Assembly: GCA_038501785.1 (NCBI GenBank)
Contig: JBAMJR010000042.1
Span: 1,833,501 to 1,897,500 of the forward strand
DNA length: 64,000 nucleotides
Direction of reading: 5' to 3'
Source: Myoxocephalus aenaeus
Taxonomy: Eukaryota; Chordata; Actinopteri; Perciformes; Cottidae
Under the pieces are notes generated by a model. That model saw only the letters and a program-made list of their open reading frames with translations. It ran no database searches and had not been told where the DNA came from. This document shows positions 21,560-34,095 of this stretch, in pieces (positions within the stretch are counted from its first letter, which is position 1; each line of letters begins with the position of its first letter). The translations under genes were made by a program, and so were the position numbers.

Positions 21560-22230
21560 TTTCTTTTATCAGACCATTGCCTTATAACTTTTGAGTTTAT
21601 GCTACCGGATTGTACAGCGTTAGGCAAGAGTTTTTACACCAGATGTCTAACTGACGGTGCTGTTGCTAGATTTAAGGAAGCGATTCCTTCTGTATTTAAT
21701 TCATTACCATGTCTCAATATAACAGATGACTCCTGTGCTAACTTTACTCCCTCCCAGATTGATCAGCTCGTCGATGGTGCTACTGGCTCACTGAGAGTGA
21801 CACTGGACTCGATAGCCCCTCTAAAAAAGAGGATCATTAAGCAAAGGAGGCTCGCTCCATGGTACAACCCTCAGACCCGCATATTGAAGCAAGCATCACG
21901 GAAGCTTGAGGGCATATGGCGCTCCAACGGTCTGGAGGAGTCCCGGTTGGTTTGGCGGGATAGTCTGAGAACATATAAGAAGGCCCTCCGTAATGCCAGA
22001 GGAGCCTACTACTCATCACTCATAGAGAAAAACAAGAGCAACCCTAGGTTTCTCTTTAGCACTGTGGCCAAGCTGGCTGAGAGTCATAGCTCGGTGGATC
22101 CGTGTATTCCTATAGACCTCAGTAGTAATGACTTTATGAACTTCTTCAATGATAAGATTATGGCTATTAGAGACAGGATCGCTGCCCTCGACTACTCCCG
22201 GTCCATCCTCAGGTGGGATGGCCATGGAGG
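21560..22230 (+). pseudogene. L2 endonuclease end and linker
   Basis: An open frame (part of the ORF 21,392-22,312) contains 'LLSDHCLITFEF', the last catalytic block (S-D-H) of the AP-endonuclease, then 'RRLAPWYNPQTRILKQASRKL' minus its first residue and 'ARGAYYSSLIEKNKSNPRFL' , both typical of the linker before the RT of L2 elements. Around 22,200-22,250 the family sequence leaves this frame and the RT continues in another, so a frameshift lies there. Confidence 0.78.
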
Positions 22231-23826
22231 AGGCAGTGGGCCCTGTTGTGCGTCTGGATGGATTGTTTACCATCAACCTCGACCAACTGTCTTCAATGGT
22301 TTCTACTTCTAAATCTTCTACCTGTCTCCTAGACCCTGTTCCGACTAAGCTGTTGAAAGAAGTTTTACCCTTAATTTGTGCCTCTGTACTAGATATTATC
22401 AATGGGTCTTTACTAATGGTTCATGTACCACAGTCTTTTAAAGTAGCTGTAATTAAACCTCTTCTTAAAAAGCCCACCCTGGATCCAGAGGTGTTGGCTA
22501 ACTACAGACCTATCTCTAACCTTCCCTTCCTCTCTAAGATACTGGAGAAGGTAGTCGCAAATCAGTTGTGTGACTTTTTACATAACAATAGTTTATTTGA
22601 GGAATTTCAGTCAGGATTTAGAAAGCATCATAGCACAGAGACAGCACTAGTGACAATTACTAATGACCTTCTAGTTGCATCAGATAGGGGACTTGGCTCT
22701 GTACTTGTCCTGTTAGACCTTAGTGCAGCATTCGACACCATTGACCATGACATCTTATTACAGAGACTAGACCTGTCGATTGGTATTAAAGGTACAGCAT
22801 TAAGCTGGTTTAAGTCGTATTTATCAGATAGATCTCAGTTTGTATTTGTAAACGATGAGGCCTCGATGACCACCGCCGTTCGTCATGGAGTTCCACAAGG
22901 TTCTGTGCTTGGACCAATTTTATTCACCTTATATATGCTTCCTTTAGGCAATATTATCAGAAAACACTCCATAAACTTTCACTGTTATGCCGATGATACT
23001 CAACTATATCTGTCAATCAAGCCAGATGAAATCCACCAGGTCGCTAAACTTCAAGCGTGTCTTAAAGACATCAAGACCTGGATGACCTGCAACTTCCTGC
23101 TGCTGAACTCTGACAAGACTGAAGTTATTCTACTCGGCCCAGAACACCTCAGAAATCAACTATCTGACGATATGGTTTCCCTGGATGGCATCGCTCTGGC
23201 ATCCACCACCACCGTAAGGAATCTCGGAGTTATTTTTGACCAGGACCTATCCTTTGGCTCCCACGTGAAACAGATCTCAAGGACTGCCTTTTTTCACCTA
23301 CGGAACATCTCAAAGATCCGGCACATCCTGTCTCAAAGTGATGCAGAAACATTGATCCACGCATTTGTTACTTCAAGACTGGATTACTGTAACTCCGTAT
23401 TATCAGGCTGCTCCGGAAAGTCCCTTGGGTCTCTCCAGCTGATCCAGAATGCTGCAGCTCGTGTACTAACGAGGACTCGGAAGAGAGATCACATTACTCC
23501 TGTATTAGCTGCTCTCCACTGGCTTCCTGTAAGATCGAGAATCATATTTAAAATCCTCCTCCTCACCTATAAAGCCTTAGCTGGTGATGCACCATCATAT
23601 CTTAAAGAGCTTATAGTGCCATATTACCCCACTAGAGCGTTACGCTCACTGAATGCAGGGTTACTTGTGGTTCCCAGAGTCTTAAAAAGTAGGTTGGGGG
23701 CTAGAGCTTTCAGTTATCGGGCTCCTCTTCTGTGGAATCAGCTTCCACTTTCAGTCCGGGGGGCAGACAGTCACCTCATTTAAGAGTAGACTTAAGACTT
23801 TCCTCTTTGATAGCGCTTATACTTAG
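22231..23826 (+). pseudogene. L2 reverse transcriptase (frameshifted C-terminus)
   Basis: The ORF 22,149-23,783 (544 codons) covers the whole RT: 'NYRPISNLPFLSKILEKVV', 'GFRKHHSTETALV', 'LLDLSAAFDTIDHDILL', 'GVPQGSVLGPILFTLYM' and the catalytic YADD (residues ~280-283), then the thumb and the C-terminal segment 'TRKRDHITPVLAALHWLPV'. All catalytic blocks are intact. The ORF's Met is not a true start: it lies before the frame change at ~22,230. Near 23,770 the frame shifts, apparently by a 2-nt loss; the last residues (SFKSRLKTFLFDSAY) continue in another frame to a stop at about 23,826. Confidence 0.88.
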
Positions 23827-23899
23827 GGCTGTTTCAGGCTTATAGTTAGGGCTGGCTCAGGTTTGCCCTGGTCCAGCCCCTAGATATGCTGCTATAGGC

Positions 23900-24290
23900 C
23901 TAGACTGCTGGGGGACATCTTAGGATACACTGAGCTCCTCTTCTCTTCCTCTTTCGCTCCTCTTCTCTTCCTCTTTCACTCCTCCTCTCCTCTTCTTTCT
24001 CTCCATCTGGATAAACTATTGTCTCTTCAATGCACATTACTAACTCTACTTTCTTTTTCCATGGATTCATGGCTGCCTGGAACCGGTCCTGCCCCGGGTC
24101 CTGCCCCCGGTCCTGCCGCCCCCCCTGCCATGGATCCATGGCTGCCTGGAACTGGTCCTGCCTGCTGCCATGGCCCTGCTGATGGAACCGGCCTGGAACC
24201 GGTCCTACCTGCTGCCATGGCCCTTCTGATGCCCCCCTCCTCTCTACCGCCTTCTGCTTCATGGATTATCAGGATCATGGACCATGCCTA
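23900..24290 (+). repeat. Low-complexity and tandem GC-rich stretch in L2 3' UTR
   Basis: A TCTTCCTCTTTC-type pyrimidine tract (about 23,936-24,005) is followed by degenerate tandem blocks built on CTGCCATGGATCCATGGCTG and CCTGGAACCGGTCCTGCC. ORFs on both strands here are by-products of the repeats. Confidence 0.7.
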
Positions 24291-24605
24291 ATACTCATTA
24301 TATGAATAATTTCTGTCATATTCATTGAATGTGCTGTAACTACGCTATTCATTCTGGCCACATGACATCTATTGCTTCTGTCCATCCGGGGAGAGGGATC
24401 CTCCTCTGTTGCTCTCCCTCAGGTTTCTTCCCTTTTTTCCCTGTGAAAGGGTTTTTACTATCTCTTTAGGGGAGTTTTTCCTGATCCGATGTGAGGTCAC
24501 GGGACAGGGATGTTATGTGTACAGATTGTAAAGCCCTCCGAGGCAAACTTGTATTTGTGATGTTGGGCTATATAAAATAAACTGAATTGAATTGAATTTA
24601 TTTAG

Positions 24606-27600
24606 CGCTTAAGAAACTTAACTTAATTGTGTAATTTAACTTGTGTTAAAGCACTCATAATGATATGACATGTGTTATTATTACACCATACATATCATTA
24701 TTGTAGAAAATGATTAAGGTGGACTTTGATAAGAAAAATACAGAGGATCACACACAATTTATTTTCACTGCTTCAATTGATTGAATTTATGATTATGAAT
24801 AATACATACATACTGATCAGCCCATACGCATATTCAAACTCCTAGTTATATGTAATCTACACATACATGTATATACACATATATAGTGGGAGGTGGTGAC
24901 CTACGGCGACTCAACCCTCAGACCACCTTTTTCCCAATGTTTCCATGCAGACCTCGAAAGACAGACCTGGAGCCTGTGAGGAAGACCGCCAGCAGGAGGA
25001 AGCTTGTTATTTTCACCTCACACTGAGAACCAGAGGAGCTTTGGGGACCTCAATCGCTCAACCTCTGCTTTTTATACAATTTGAGAGATTCCGTTGCGCG
25101 TATTGAGCGCTCCTGTGTGGAAGGCCTTCAGTTTGATGATTATCCTCACGCAGGAAATTTGTTCAGAATGATCCTCAAATCCAGAAGTCTGGGCGGCAAT
25201 ACAGATATCCGCTTTACCGCGATCAATGATTTGTATTGCGTTTTACACCGAGGTGCATTATTAGCACATTACCTGAAGGCAGAACACAGAGCCACCGAAT
25301 AGGATTTTGCCTTTTTCTAAAAAGCGATGCCGCTGAAGCATGTAAAATCACGGCTGTGACTGAAATAATGAGCGAACAGTTTGGATGAGAGCCCGTGGGG
25401 TTCTGCAGCCGGCAGAAGGGGCAGACTTTCTATTAATTATCTGCAAAGTTTCTCACCTCGATGCAAAGACTGCACTGGATGGCCTCTTCAGGACACTGGC
25501 TTGGTGATCAATATTTCTTATTTCGATGATGAATGGGCTCAAGTGGCTTTTTTTTGTTTAGCCTAGATGAAGGTAAGACAACATATGGAGGACCAAAAGA
25601 AACAAAAAGCAGTAAAACGTTTTCAGACAAGTTAATACATGGAGTGAATACGTAAGCGAATAACTATTTATTGGTTTTATTTATTAGCATATTGTCTATG
25701 CCGGAGCAGCTGTCAGGGAGCTGATGCAACACTGGCAAGTCTGAAAGCTGAGCTTCTTCCTTACACTCGTCAGAAAAGATATTTACACAATGGCGCTTTC
25801 ACACTGCTGCGGCTGTTGGAAACTCTCGAGTTAATTTACTTCAGCCTGTGATCCTTTCCGCCTTATCATCCTCCTGCTGCATTTGGGTTACATGCTCACT
25901 TTTTTTTCCCCCGCCTGCAAATATTTGCCTTTCGGGGATTATGACAAAGATGGAACTGAACCGAGGAAGCAGCCCTGTGCAAGGAAGACACCGCATTATC
26001 TCACATTAGCCAACTGTCTGGCGTCTGCTTGCTAATGATGAGGGGCATTAATTAGGACAGAGACAAAGAAATGGTGTGAAACGTCCTCTGCAATTAACAG
26101 CGAGTCCTTTGGTGACTCGACAGTTGCAGAAGAAGACAGATCCATTTTTCTTGATCAAAGGCTGCATCCGCTGCTCGCCCCCTTGGAAATCTCTGAAGCT
26201 GTTTAACACATTTGTCAGGTTAGTCTGACTTTTAAATAGTGGATGAACAACTCAGATGTCAGATTTCTGGAACTCAAATTAACAGAATTTTGGCTCAAAG
26301 CCTGGCTGTGCTTTTAATAGAGAAAGTTGGCAAGCTGCTGTATTTTTTGGTGTTGTCAACTCATCCCACAGAAACGTAAGTGAATGAGCCATAGGGAACT
26401 GGTTGACATGTTCCCTATGTTAGCATGAGCCAGCCCTGTCTCTTGGTTACGTTCCCATGCCATGAAAGACATTTCCAGGGGAAACCTATTTTGCCGGAAC
26501 ATTCATGCTGTTCATGTCTGGACCTAGTGCTTTTGTTGCAGACATGTAGAAGCAACAAAAAAGCAGTTAAAAAGCTGCTGCAAGCCAATGCAAGTGTAGT
26601 TTCATCAGATTCGTGGTCTGTCAATATATGTCAGGAAACAGCACAGCAATTGACATAACATTTACGCATGACTGGAAGGCGCCGTCTTCTCCGATATTTC
26701 TGTAACGTGTGAATGCTCATCTCCCTCTGGCCAATAATAGCTTTACATGAAAGACCTTTTTTTAAACTTTCCAAATTGAAAGAAATACTTGAAGAGCTTT
26801 TTTTCTTCCATAGCTGGGTTCGATGACCAAGGCGACTTGTACTTCTTCTCCGACTCTATGAACTGGTGTGTTACAGCCATGTGTAACACATAGCGCCAAC
26901 TTCTGACCAAACTACATTGTAGCCCAGTTTATTTTTTCCAAACGGTGGGTTTGTGACATTTCAAAAGTTTGCTTGGCAATTGATTGGAAGCTAGTGTAGC
27001 ACCCAAAACTACCAAAGGTACCGTACTGCCTGACAAAACAAATAAATAGAGAAGCTTGGCCTCCAACAAGCACATAGCGAGTGTGAATTAATTCTCTGTT
27101 GAGGTAGACATTACTCAGCACATCTTTGCACAGCAAATTAAATGAATGTCGCATATGGCTTGTTCAGAGATGTATGCCTTCAGTAGGATTGAATACATTT
27201 GGGGTTTGGGAAGGCCAGAGTTTCAAGACATTAACGCATCGTTGCTTTTGGTCCGTCTGTGGGTTTTGTCGATGGCAGCTTCATCCCTCAGATGTCAAAT
27301 GTGTGATATACATTAAATCCAGATAATTACTTAAATACCTCGACATTCTTATAAAATGTAACAAGAGTCACACACAGTAAATCGGAGCCGATCCAGTGGA
27401 GCACGAAGCTGTGGCATACCCGTGGGAATTCTCTGCTAGGGTTATGGAAATGGCGACGTGCCGCGTCACCCCGTCTGTCTCCCGTCACCTCTTAGCTCAA
27501 GTGTCATCCCGGTGCTGGTCCTTTTGAATGGCACCTGCTAACAGATCCTGCTGTTATCTGCGCTGAGATAACACTGTGAGGGAGGGTGGCAATACCCTGG

Positions 27601-30600
27601 GACTCGCCTGTCAACTCTATTTACATCAGAGGGTCCTGACACCCGTCTGAGACTCTGTCGCAATGACAGAACGTGATTCTGTGAGAAAGGCTGAGGCACC
27701 TTAATTTACATCTTGGGGGGGGAAAGAAAAAAAAAAAGGGTGAAAACCAACCATCACCTTTTACTTTGGAGTGGATGTCACCTTCTAAATTACCTCGACA
27801 TCATCACGTCTCAGAAGTGAAAAAGTAGTAAAAAAAAAAGGCTCCAAGTGGATGGGTTAAAAGGAAACTGTGTCGTTTCTCTCATTTGGGGGATAAAAAA
27901 AGGACGCAAGGAACAAAAGTACTTCAGCAGCTTGTCAGGCTCACCTGTGCTGCACAAACCACTCCTGCCGAGTGCTGTAAAGTGAGAGCGATGCTTTACA
28001 TTTCACGGCCCCGGGAAGCATCTTTTATTGTGGCCTGCATCGTGTGGATGGCTGGGTTTGAGGCTCGCACGCACACAGAAGCACTATGGGAGTGGGAATG
28101 CAATTTGAATAATACAAAACTGCATTTGTCTATGTTTATGTATTTTAATGTGAGACACAGAAAGATAATAATAGAGGCAATATCACTGTGATTAGCAGCC
28201 TTTTAGAAGCAAAAGTGTACGCTCGTCAACACAGAAAATAATGAACATATTTAAAATATGTTTGCTATATTCCTTTGTTGTCTGTAAAATACGATGAGCT
28301 TCCAAACTTAAAGCTGCTCTAATCAATATTTTTATATTAATGATGGGTAACGTGACTCAAAAAGGGTCGCTGGTGATGAACCCAGATGGAATTTTCATCT
28401 TCAGGGATAAAGTTTTTACTTAGTTTCAGTTTACTAACAATAATAATTGCCATGATTTTTTTTCTGAGCACATTCACACTCCCCACAGGATGACCTCTTT
28501 AAATTTTGGAAACCTCATGAGCTTTCCTCTAGTGCTGCATTGTCTTTGCCCACAATATATGTTGCAATAGTTAGCAGAATGGCTTAATATTTACTCAAAT
28601 ATGCATATTAATGCTCCCAAGGGGATGAACCCATTTGTTCCTAACAAGCGTGCAGCCTCTCTTTAAACCGCACAGTTTAGTCGGGCTAAACCCCAGGGAT
28701 AGCAGAATCACCAGTGACTCGTCGTATTAAGAGGTGATTCTATACAGCCCCAAGACATCATTAATTGGACTTTAATTCATGCTCACTGACACATTGGTTT
28801 TCCTGACTAATCATAAATTAATATCAGTCAATTAATTCACTAGAGCAAGATTTTATATGCAGCATACTGAATATCCATGGATGAAGTTCATGTCTTTGTT
28901 TCGACAACAATGAATAATAAGTAAAGCAAATGACTATTAGTTGCTAATTGTTGTCCGCCCAGAAAAGCTTGATGTGAATTCCATTCAGTTAAGAACATTC
29001 TTTCATGTCAGATGCATTTAGTTAGAAATCAGTGACCACTTTTGACAGCAGAGTGCCATGCCCATCATACTGAACTATATTGGGTTCTTACATCACCTGT
29101 CTTGGAACAGCTCCCGCTGAAATTAAGGGGAATTAATATTGCAGTGTTGTGTCTTTAATTAAGCATCAGTCTTTAATTACGGCACGGGATGGAAATAAGC
29201 GAATATGAAATTACTGATGGTTTTTTTAAGCTTCCCGAATGCACCGGGAACAATACTGCACAGTGGGGTTTGTGGATGATATGCTGAAGCTAATTTGTTC
29301 TTGCTGGCATTAATTTCCACAGATAACTAGCTTCAGAATATTCCAGTGTGTGATGGCAAGGTAGTTTATACTGCTATGGGCTCTGGATGGATTTCAATAT
29401 CTGGCTAAGTAATTCATTGACACTAGACACCTGTGTTGAAATGTAATGTCCATTTTGTGCTTCACGTGGCTCCCACTCAAAAGGTTTGGTACAAGCTTTT
29501 TGGAAAGAGGTACAATCGATTAATGATCATTTGCCAATAAGCCTCAATGTGGCTCTGTGGACTGGCATGGTTTGACCTTTCTGATATAAATGAGCTCCAC
29601 TTTGCCAACGTGCAGTCATTAATCTAAAAGTGAGCTCATAAACCCAAAGATCTCCCCAGAGACACTTGACCACAGTGTTCCTCATTATCTAGTCACTAAC
29701 TACATGAACACTATTCCGGTTTCACCCTTATTCCAAAAAAGACCATATTCCTAATTATATTTTTACATGGCTAATGACAAAATTGCACCGATATCACTGT
29801 TAAAATGCTGCCATGCATACTCATAATTTTTGGGAGTGGTCGGAGAGATAAAAAAAACATATACTCAGGCCACAATTAATTAATTTGTGTGCATGGGATA
29901 AGATTTGTCCTCTAAATTCTATTAATTCCCAGACTTTGGTTAATTCGTATAAGCATACAGAGACATCTCAGTGTGTATCAAACTGTACTTAAGTGAACGT
30001 TGCCAAGCCACAACTACACATGGCAGATCCACTGGTTACATGTTGTGTAATTATTGTGTTAACATGCCTTGTATTAAATTTTAAATTATCATTGTTGGGA
30101 CAAAAGCGAGATATCAGTGTGCATGTGTGCACTGTCATGGTTTTCAGTACAGTTAGTTTGTGTCTCGACTTTCCATTCGGGTTCGTATTATTTGAAAACA
30201 ACTCACAAGTTACTTCAATGAAACAGAAATTGGAAAGAACATCTATTTTGTGAAGAATGATCAAAGTGGGGATTGAGTTATAGTTCACCATTTATGCAAA
30301 ATGTGTGCTATTAATAACCAACAAACAAAAACAAGACCAGAAACAAAGAACACTTGTTGTGAGCAAACTATAACTGACGCTTACATCGAGTCATCACAAC
30401 CTGCTGACACACAAATTGGAGGACAAATGGCTGCTGTTCATACCTGCTGTGTTGTAGTAACTCTGGGATAACACACTGGCCCCTCTCTTCTTACGAACTG
30501 TGTTTTCCTATTTGTTTTGGCAGCAGCCATGCTGGTTTGTGTTGATGCTCCTGAAATAGAAAAGGCACAGTGAAGCACTTTGAAGGTCCGACGATACCGT

Positions 30601-32400
30601 TGAATATCTATGTTAATATATGCCATTAAGCTAATGACCTGACCCGTCAAATAATTTGCATGTTTTATGTTGGGCTCAAAAATATGTCTACATTTTATGT
30701 GTACCTTTATTTGCTTTCTTGTTGAGGCGTACAGGAAATATAAATCCCCCATGAGCATCTATCATTTTTTCCAAACCACTTTAGATGAAATCACACCAAC
30801 TGTGATTGGCTAGTACTTATTGTGCCTGTGATACAATTTTGCTGTGACAAAAGTGTGTCATTTTATCATTTAGCTGGCTAGTTAGCCAACTGATTACACC
30901 ATTCTTTCATGCTACGCTGTTCACAGATACATGAGCCAAACACAATTGTAACTCATCTGCTGATAGCAATGTGCACTCCTATGCTGTGACAGGAGTGTGC
31001 GGATAAAGCATTAAGTTGTTACATTTTACTCATCTAGTAGCTCGATTGTTAGCGTGCTTGCTAATTCTACACGGGTTAAAGAAAAGGAGCTAAACAGCCA
31101 ATGGAAAATGTGCAATGACATTTCTGGAAGAAAAACTTCCTAAAAAGGGGCCCCATGTCATTATCATTGATCTTGCATGATTTAGGCATTGATGAGCACT
31201 GGCTTAATAATGTGAGCTATTTACAGTATTTACAGTATGACAAGATTGATCTATTTTTTAAATGATCCTTTTTACAAATTTTGACTTTTGATTTTGTGCT
31301 TTTTTTCAGGTGTCAGATTATTCATAGCAATAGTGATGAGCACTGGTTGGAGCGGCCCCCTGGGAAGTTTTGCCTTAGAAGTAGAACTGCCACTGATCAT
31401 CAGCAGCTAGTGTAACATTCTGAATGAGAATATGTCAACCATGTCATCTTACCTTCATCGAGAAAGCAAATAAGTGTATTTCCCATAATGTCAACCCATT
31501 TCTTAAGGTGGTGCTCAATATGATCCAGTGCTCATTTTAGATCGGAGAGAATTTTCAATAAAATACAAAGATTGCACAATAGCTTCAGCTAGTTTAATGA
31601 TTGTAAAAAGTAATCCTGATACCGCCCTCCTCTTGAACTCTGAACAGTCTCTCGGTACTTGAGGATTTCACCGGCACCTGGGACACAAAATGTTCCCAAC
31701 AATCCAACTGTTGCAGCAGGTTTCTTGAAAACCTGTTCAGAATGTCTTCATATTCCTTCAAATCAACACCTCGATGTATTTCCCAAAGGGCATTTTGGGA
31801 GTTTATGCTCGAGAATGAAAGCATAAAGCATCTGAAAGGTTTAGGGTGTCAGTCTCTCGCTGGCTGAGAATCTCCTCATTCAGAACAGGTACAGCTTTGG
31901 AAGGAATGCAAATAGATTCTTCTTTTTTTTTGCAACAGTTCAAAGGGAGTGCTAAAAACAGAGTTCGACAAAAGTGAAAAGTTTTTGCAGCTGCAAATCA
32001 TGTATTCAGATGAGATAAGACAATATCTTCCAAGGTCAAGGAAGTGTGGTCTATCATATTGTTATCTAAATGGCATCCTTTATAGTATCTACTCCATTTC
32101 GGGTAAAGGGCACTCAGTATTGATATAACCAGCACTTCATTCTCTTACAAACTTTGGACATTTTGTTAACACAAGAGAAATAGACTTCCATTTGTCAACG
32201 AAAAATCTTGTGATTTTCAAACTGTGATAACAAAATGACTGAGCTTTAAAATGGAAATGAGGTGAAAAAAAAAGTCCCAGCAAGACTGTTGTTCATCTTC
32301 AAAGTTTCTGTTCACAAGTCAGTGTCCTTGTCCTTTCTCTGGAAATAGAGAATGTAAATGCATGGAGAGCTTAGATCTCGCTATTACGTTTGTGTTCTCT
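24606..32400. other. Long unassigned AT-rich non-coding stretch
   Basis: Nearly 8 kb without any recognisable domain, transposon end or long tandem array. Short A/T runs occur (27,730; 27,829). ORFs are 60-106 codons and look like chance. This is the longest stretch in the window free of recognisable elements. Confidence 0.55.
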
Positions 32401-32445
32401 TGTCCATACCTTTGGGGGCATGAAAGGCCCCCAAAGGTATGGACA
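32401..32445. repeat. Perfect 19-bp inverted repeat (hairpin)
   Basis: TGTCCATACCTTTGGGGGC (32,401-32,419) is followed by a 7-nt spacer (ATGAAAG) and by its exact reverse complement at 32,427-32,445. A U-G and a C-G pair could extend the stem by two. It is not part of any element I recognise. Confidence 0.95.
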
Positions 32446-32948
32446 GGTTTACGCTGGCATACGAAAAAAACCTTTGTCCAGGATTGGCCCGCTCTTCCAA
32501 ATGGTTACCTTTTCAGTCCCCAAAACCAGCCGCTATGTTTGGGTTGTATTCTAGCTCTATCTTAACATGTACAAGTATAGTCCATGTTTTAAGAATTTTA
32601 CCATGAATAGCAATCTGATTGAAGGATGTGACTTTTTTTGCCAAATAAGTGCCTTAGACTTTCCTTTTTGTATGGAAATTATCCCCGTTTTCCATACATT
32701 GATAAATAATATCTGAGTGTAGTATTCCACATGTGAACTGTGGTGCTCCTCTTAGTCTTTAATATGCTATCAAGCACTGTGTCCACTAAATATAAATGTG
32801 TGGACCATTTAATCCACATTTTACTTCCTGTTGCATCCCTCTATATCAGTAATGTGATATTTTAGCTTTGTTTCATTTTGGAAATAATGCTTTCCATCTC
32901 TGTCACCAGCAAGTTTAAGTTCTATACGACAGGATCTAGGTGCCATGC
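32446..32948. other. Unassigned DNA
   Basis: AT-rich, with no domain or repeat that I recognise. Confidence 0.5.
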
Positions 32949-33420
32949 CATTGTTCCAACGGCCTGTTATTCCAAAATTCCGGTAGTTGAAAAATGTCCC
33001 ATTGGACAAAGGACCTGTGTTATGAAGGCCCATTGCTCTGAGAATACAAACCAGCCTGGCAACAAACAGAAGCACATAGCTAATTATCATGCATAATGAC
33101 TGCAAGGGCATGACCCATGACCCAACCCGTTTGATTTGCCTACCCTGATTACTCTCCCCAAAACCAATCTCACTCCTCATGCCTAAACCCTAACAACCCA
33201 ACCAACCAGCAAAGACAGCAGTAGGGAAGTTCGTTCCTTCGCAATAGTAGGACAATGTGCTTGTTTGTTGCAGGGACAGTGGGCATTTATTCTGAGCAAT
33301 GGGGCTTCCGAGCAATGACAGTATGTTTGCGGTGTACCGGACTATGGAACAAATGGGTTTTCATTTTAATGGACATTTTCTGACTATTGGTGCTTCAGCA
33401 TAATGTGCCATCGGAACAAT
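32949..33420. repeat. Dispersed repeat with inverted ends, copy 1
   Basis: The ends are inverted: ATTGTTCCAACGGC (32,949) against ATTGTTCCGATGGC read inward from 33,420. Internal blocks such as 'gtcccattggac', 'ctcctcatgcc', 'taacaacccaaccaacc' and 'tgtttgttgca' recur in the same order at 51,561-51,972. It looks like a non-autonomous DNA element, ~470 bp. Confidence 0.65.
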
Positions 33421-33711
33421 CGCCAGTACCCATAGTCGAAGGATATTATAGGTAATAATCAGTGTTATTTGAGACTAGTTTGATTTGTCCCTGACCTAAC
33501 AAGACTTCCCACTCAGTCAAATATTCTCTGATAAAGGCTCCACTCATAAGCATTTCTGTATCTTATAAGCTTTCAACCACATCGCGCTGTTTTCATGGAG
33601 TAAATAAACCTTACGCTGATTTCATCACATGATCCAAGTGAGGGCCTTGAGTCATCTAAAGACAAGCGGTAGTGTATAAAGGGAGATTGTAGCCGACCCC
33701 TCTCACCCTGG

Positions 33712-34095
33712 ACACAAACTGTTGGAGTCTCCTCCCTCTGGCAGGAGGCTGCGGTCCCTCAGGACCAAGACCTCAAGCCACAAGTACAGTTACTTTCCAG
33801 CTGCAGTCGGGTTCATCAACAAAGCCCGGGAGCCCCAGTGACTGAAATTGTCCTGGGGATGAGAGAATCAGAGAGTCAAACACCCTTGCACATCTCTTTT
33901 CTTTTTATAATATATACTAACTAAGTTCTAAAGTAATGGTATCGTTTTTTTGTTTACCATATTGATCTATTATTGCACTGTTTATTGTTTTTATTGAATT
34001 GTAATTGTTTTATTCTGTGTCTGTTTATTGTTATGGACCTTTCACAGTGACACATTTCTTGTATGTGCAACGCAATTATTCTGATTCTGATTGTA
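33712..34095 (+). mobile_element. LINE 3' fragment
   Basis: A plus-strand frame reads 'PPSGRRLRSLRTKTSSHKYS' and then YFPAAVGFIN before a stop near 33,840, the same C-terminal signature as at 13,560. The AT-rich 3' UTR ends in 'ttctgattctgattg', a short repeat tail of the kind found at LINE ends. The rest of the element is missing. Confidence 0.6.

Larger units (their letters stand above)
21560..24605 (+). mobile_element. L2-clade LINE, 5'-truncated
   Basis: The tail end of an AP-endonuclease (LLSDHCLITFEF), a linker, a near-complete reverse transcriptase and a long 3' UTR are present. The element ends 'gggctatataaaataaactg' followed by a short (AATTG)n-like tail at 24,584-24,600, the usual 3' end of teleost L2-like elements. 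The first ORF and most of the endonuclease are missing, as expected from incomplete target-primed reverse transcription. I could not find a target duplication. Confidence 0.85.

Noticed and set aside
23900..24291. ORFs of 83-120 codons with Gly/Pro/Ala-rich translations
   Set aside because: They arise from the tandem repeats in the L2 3' UTR.
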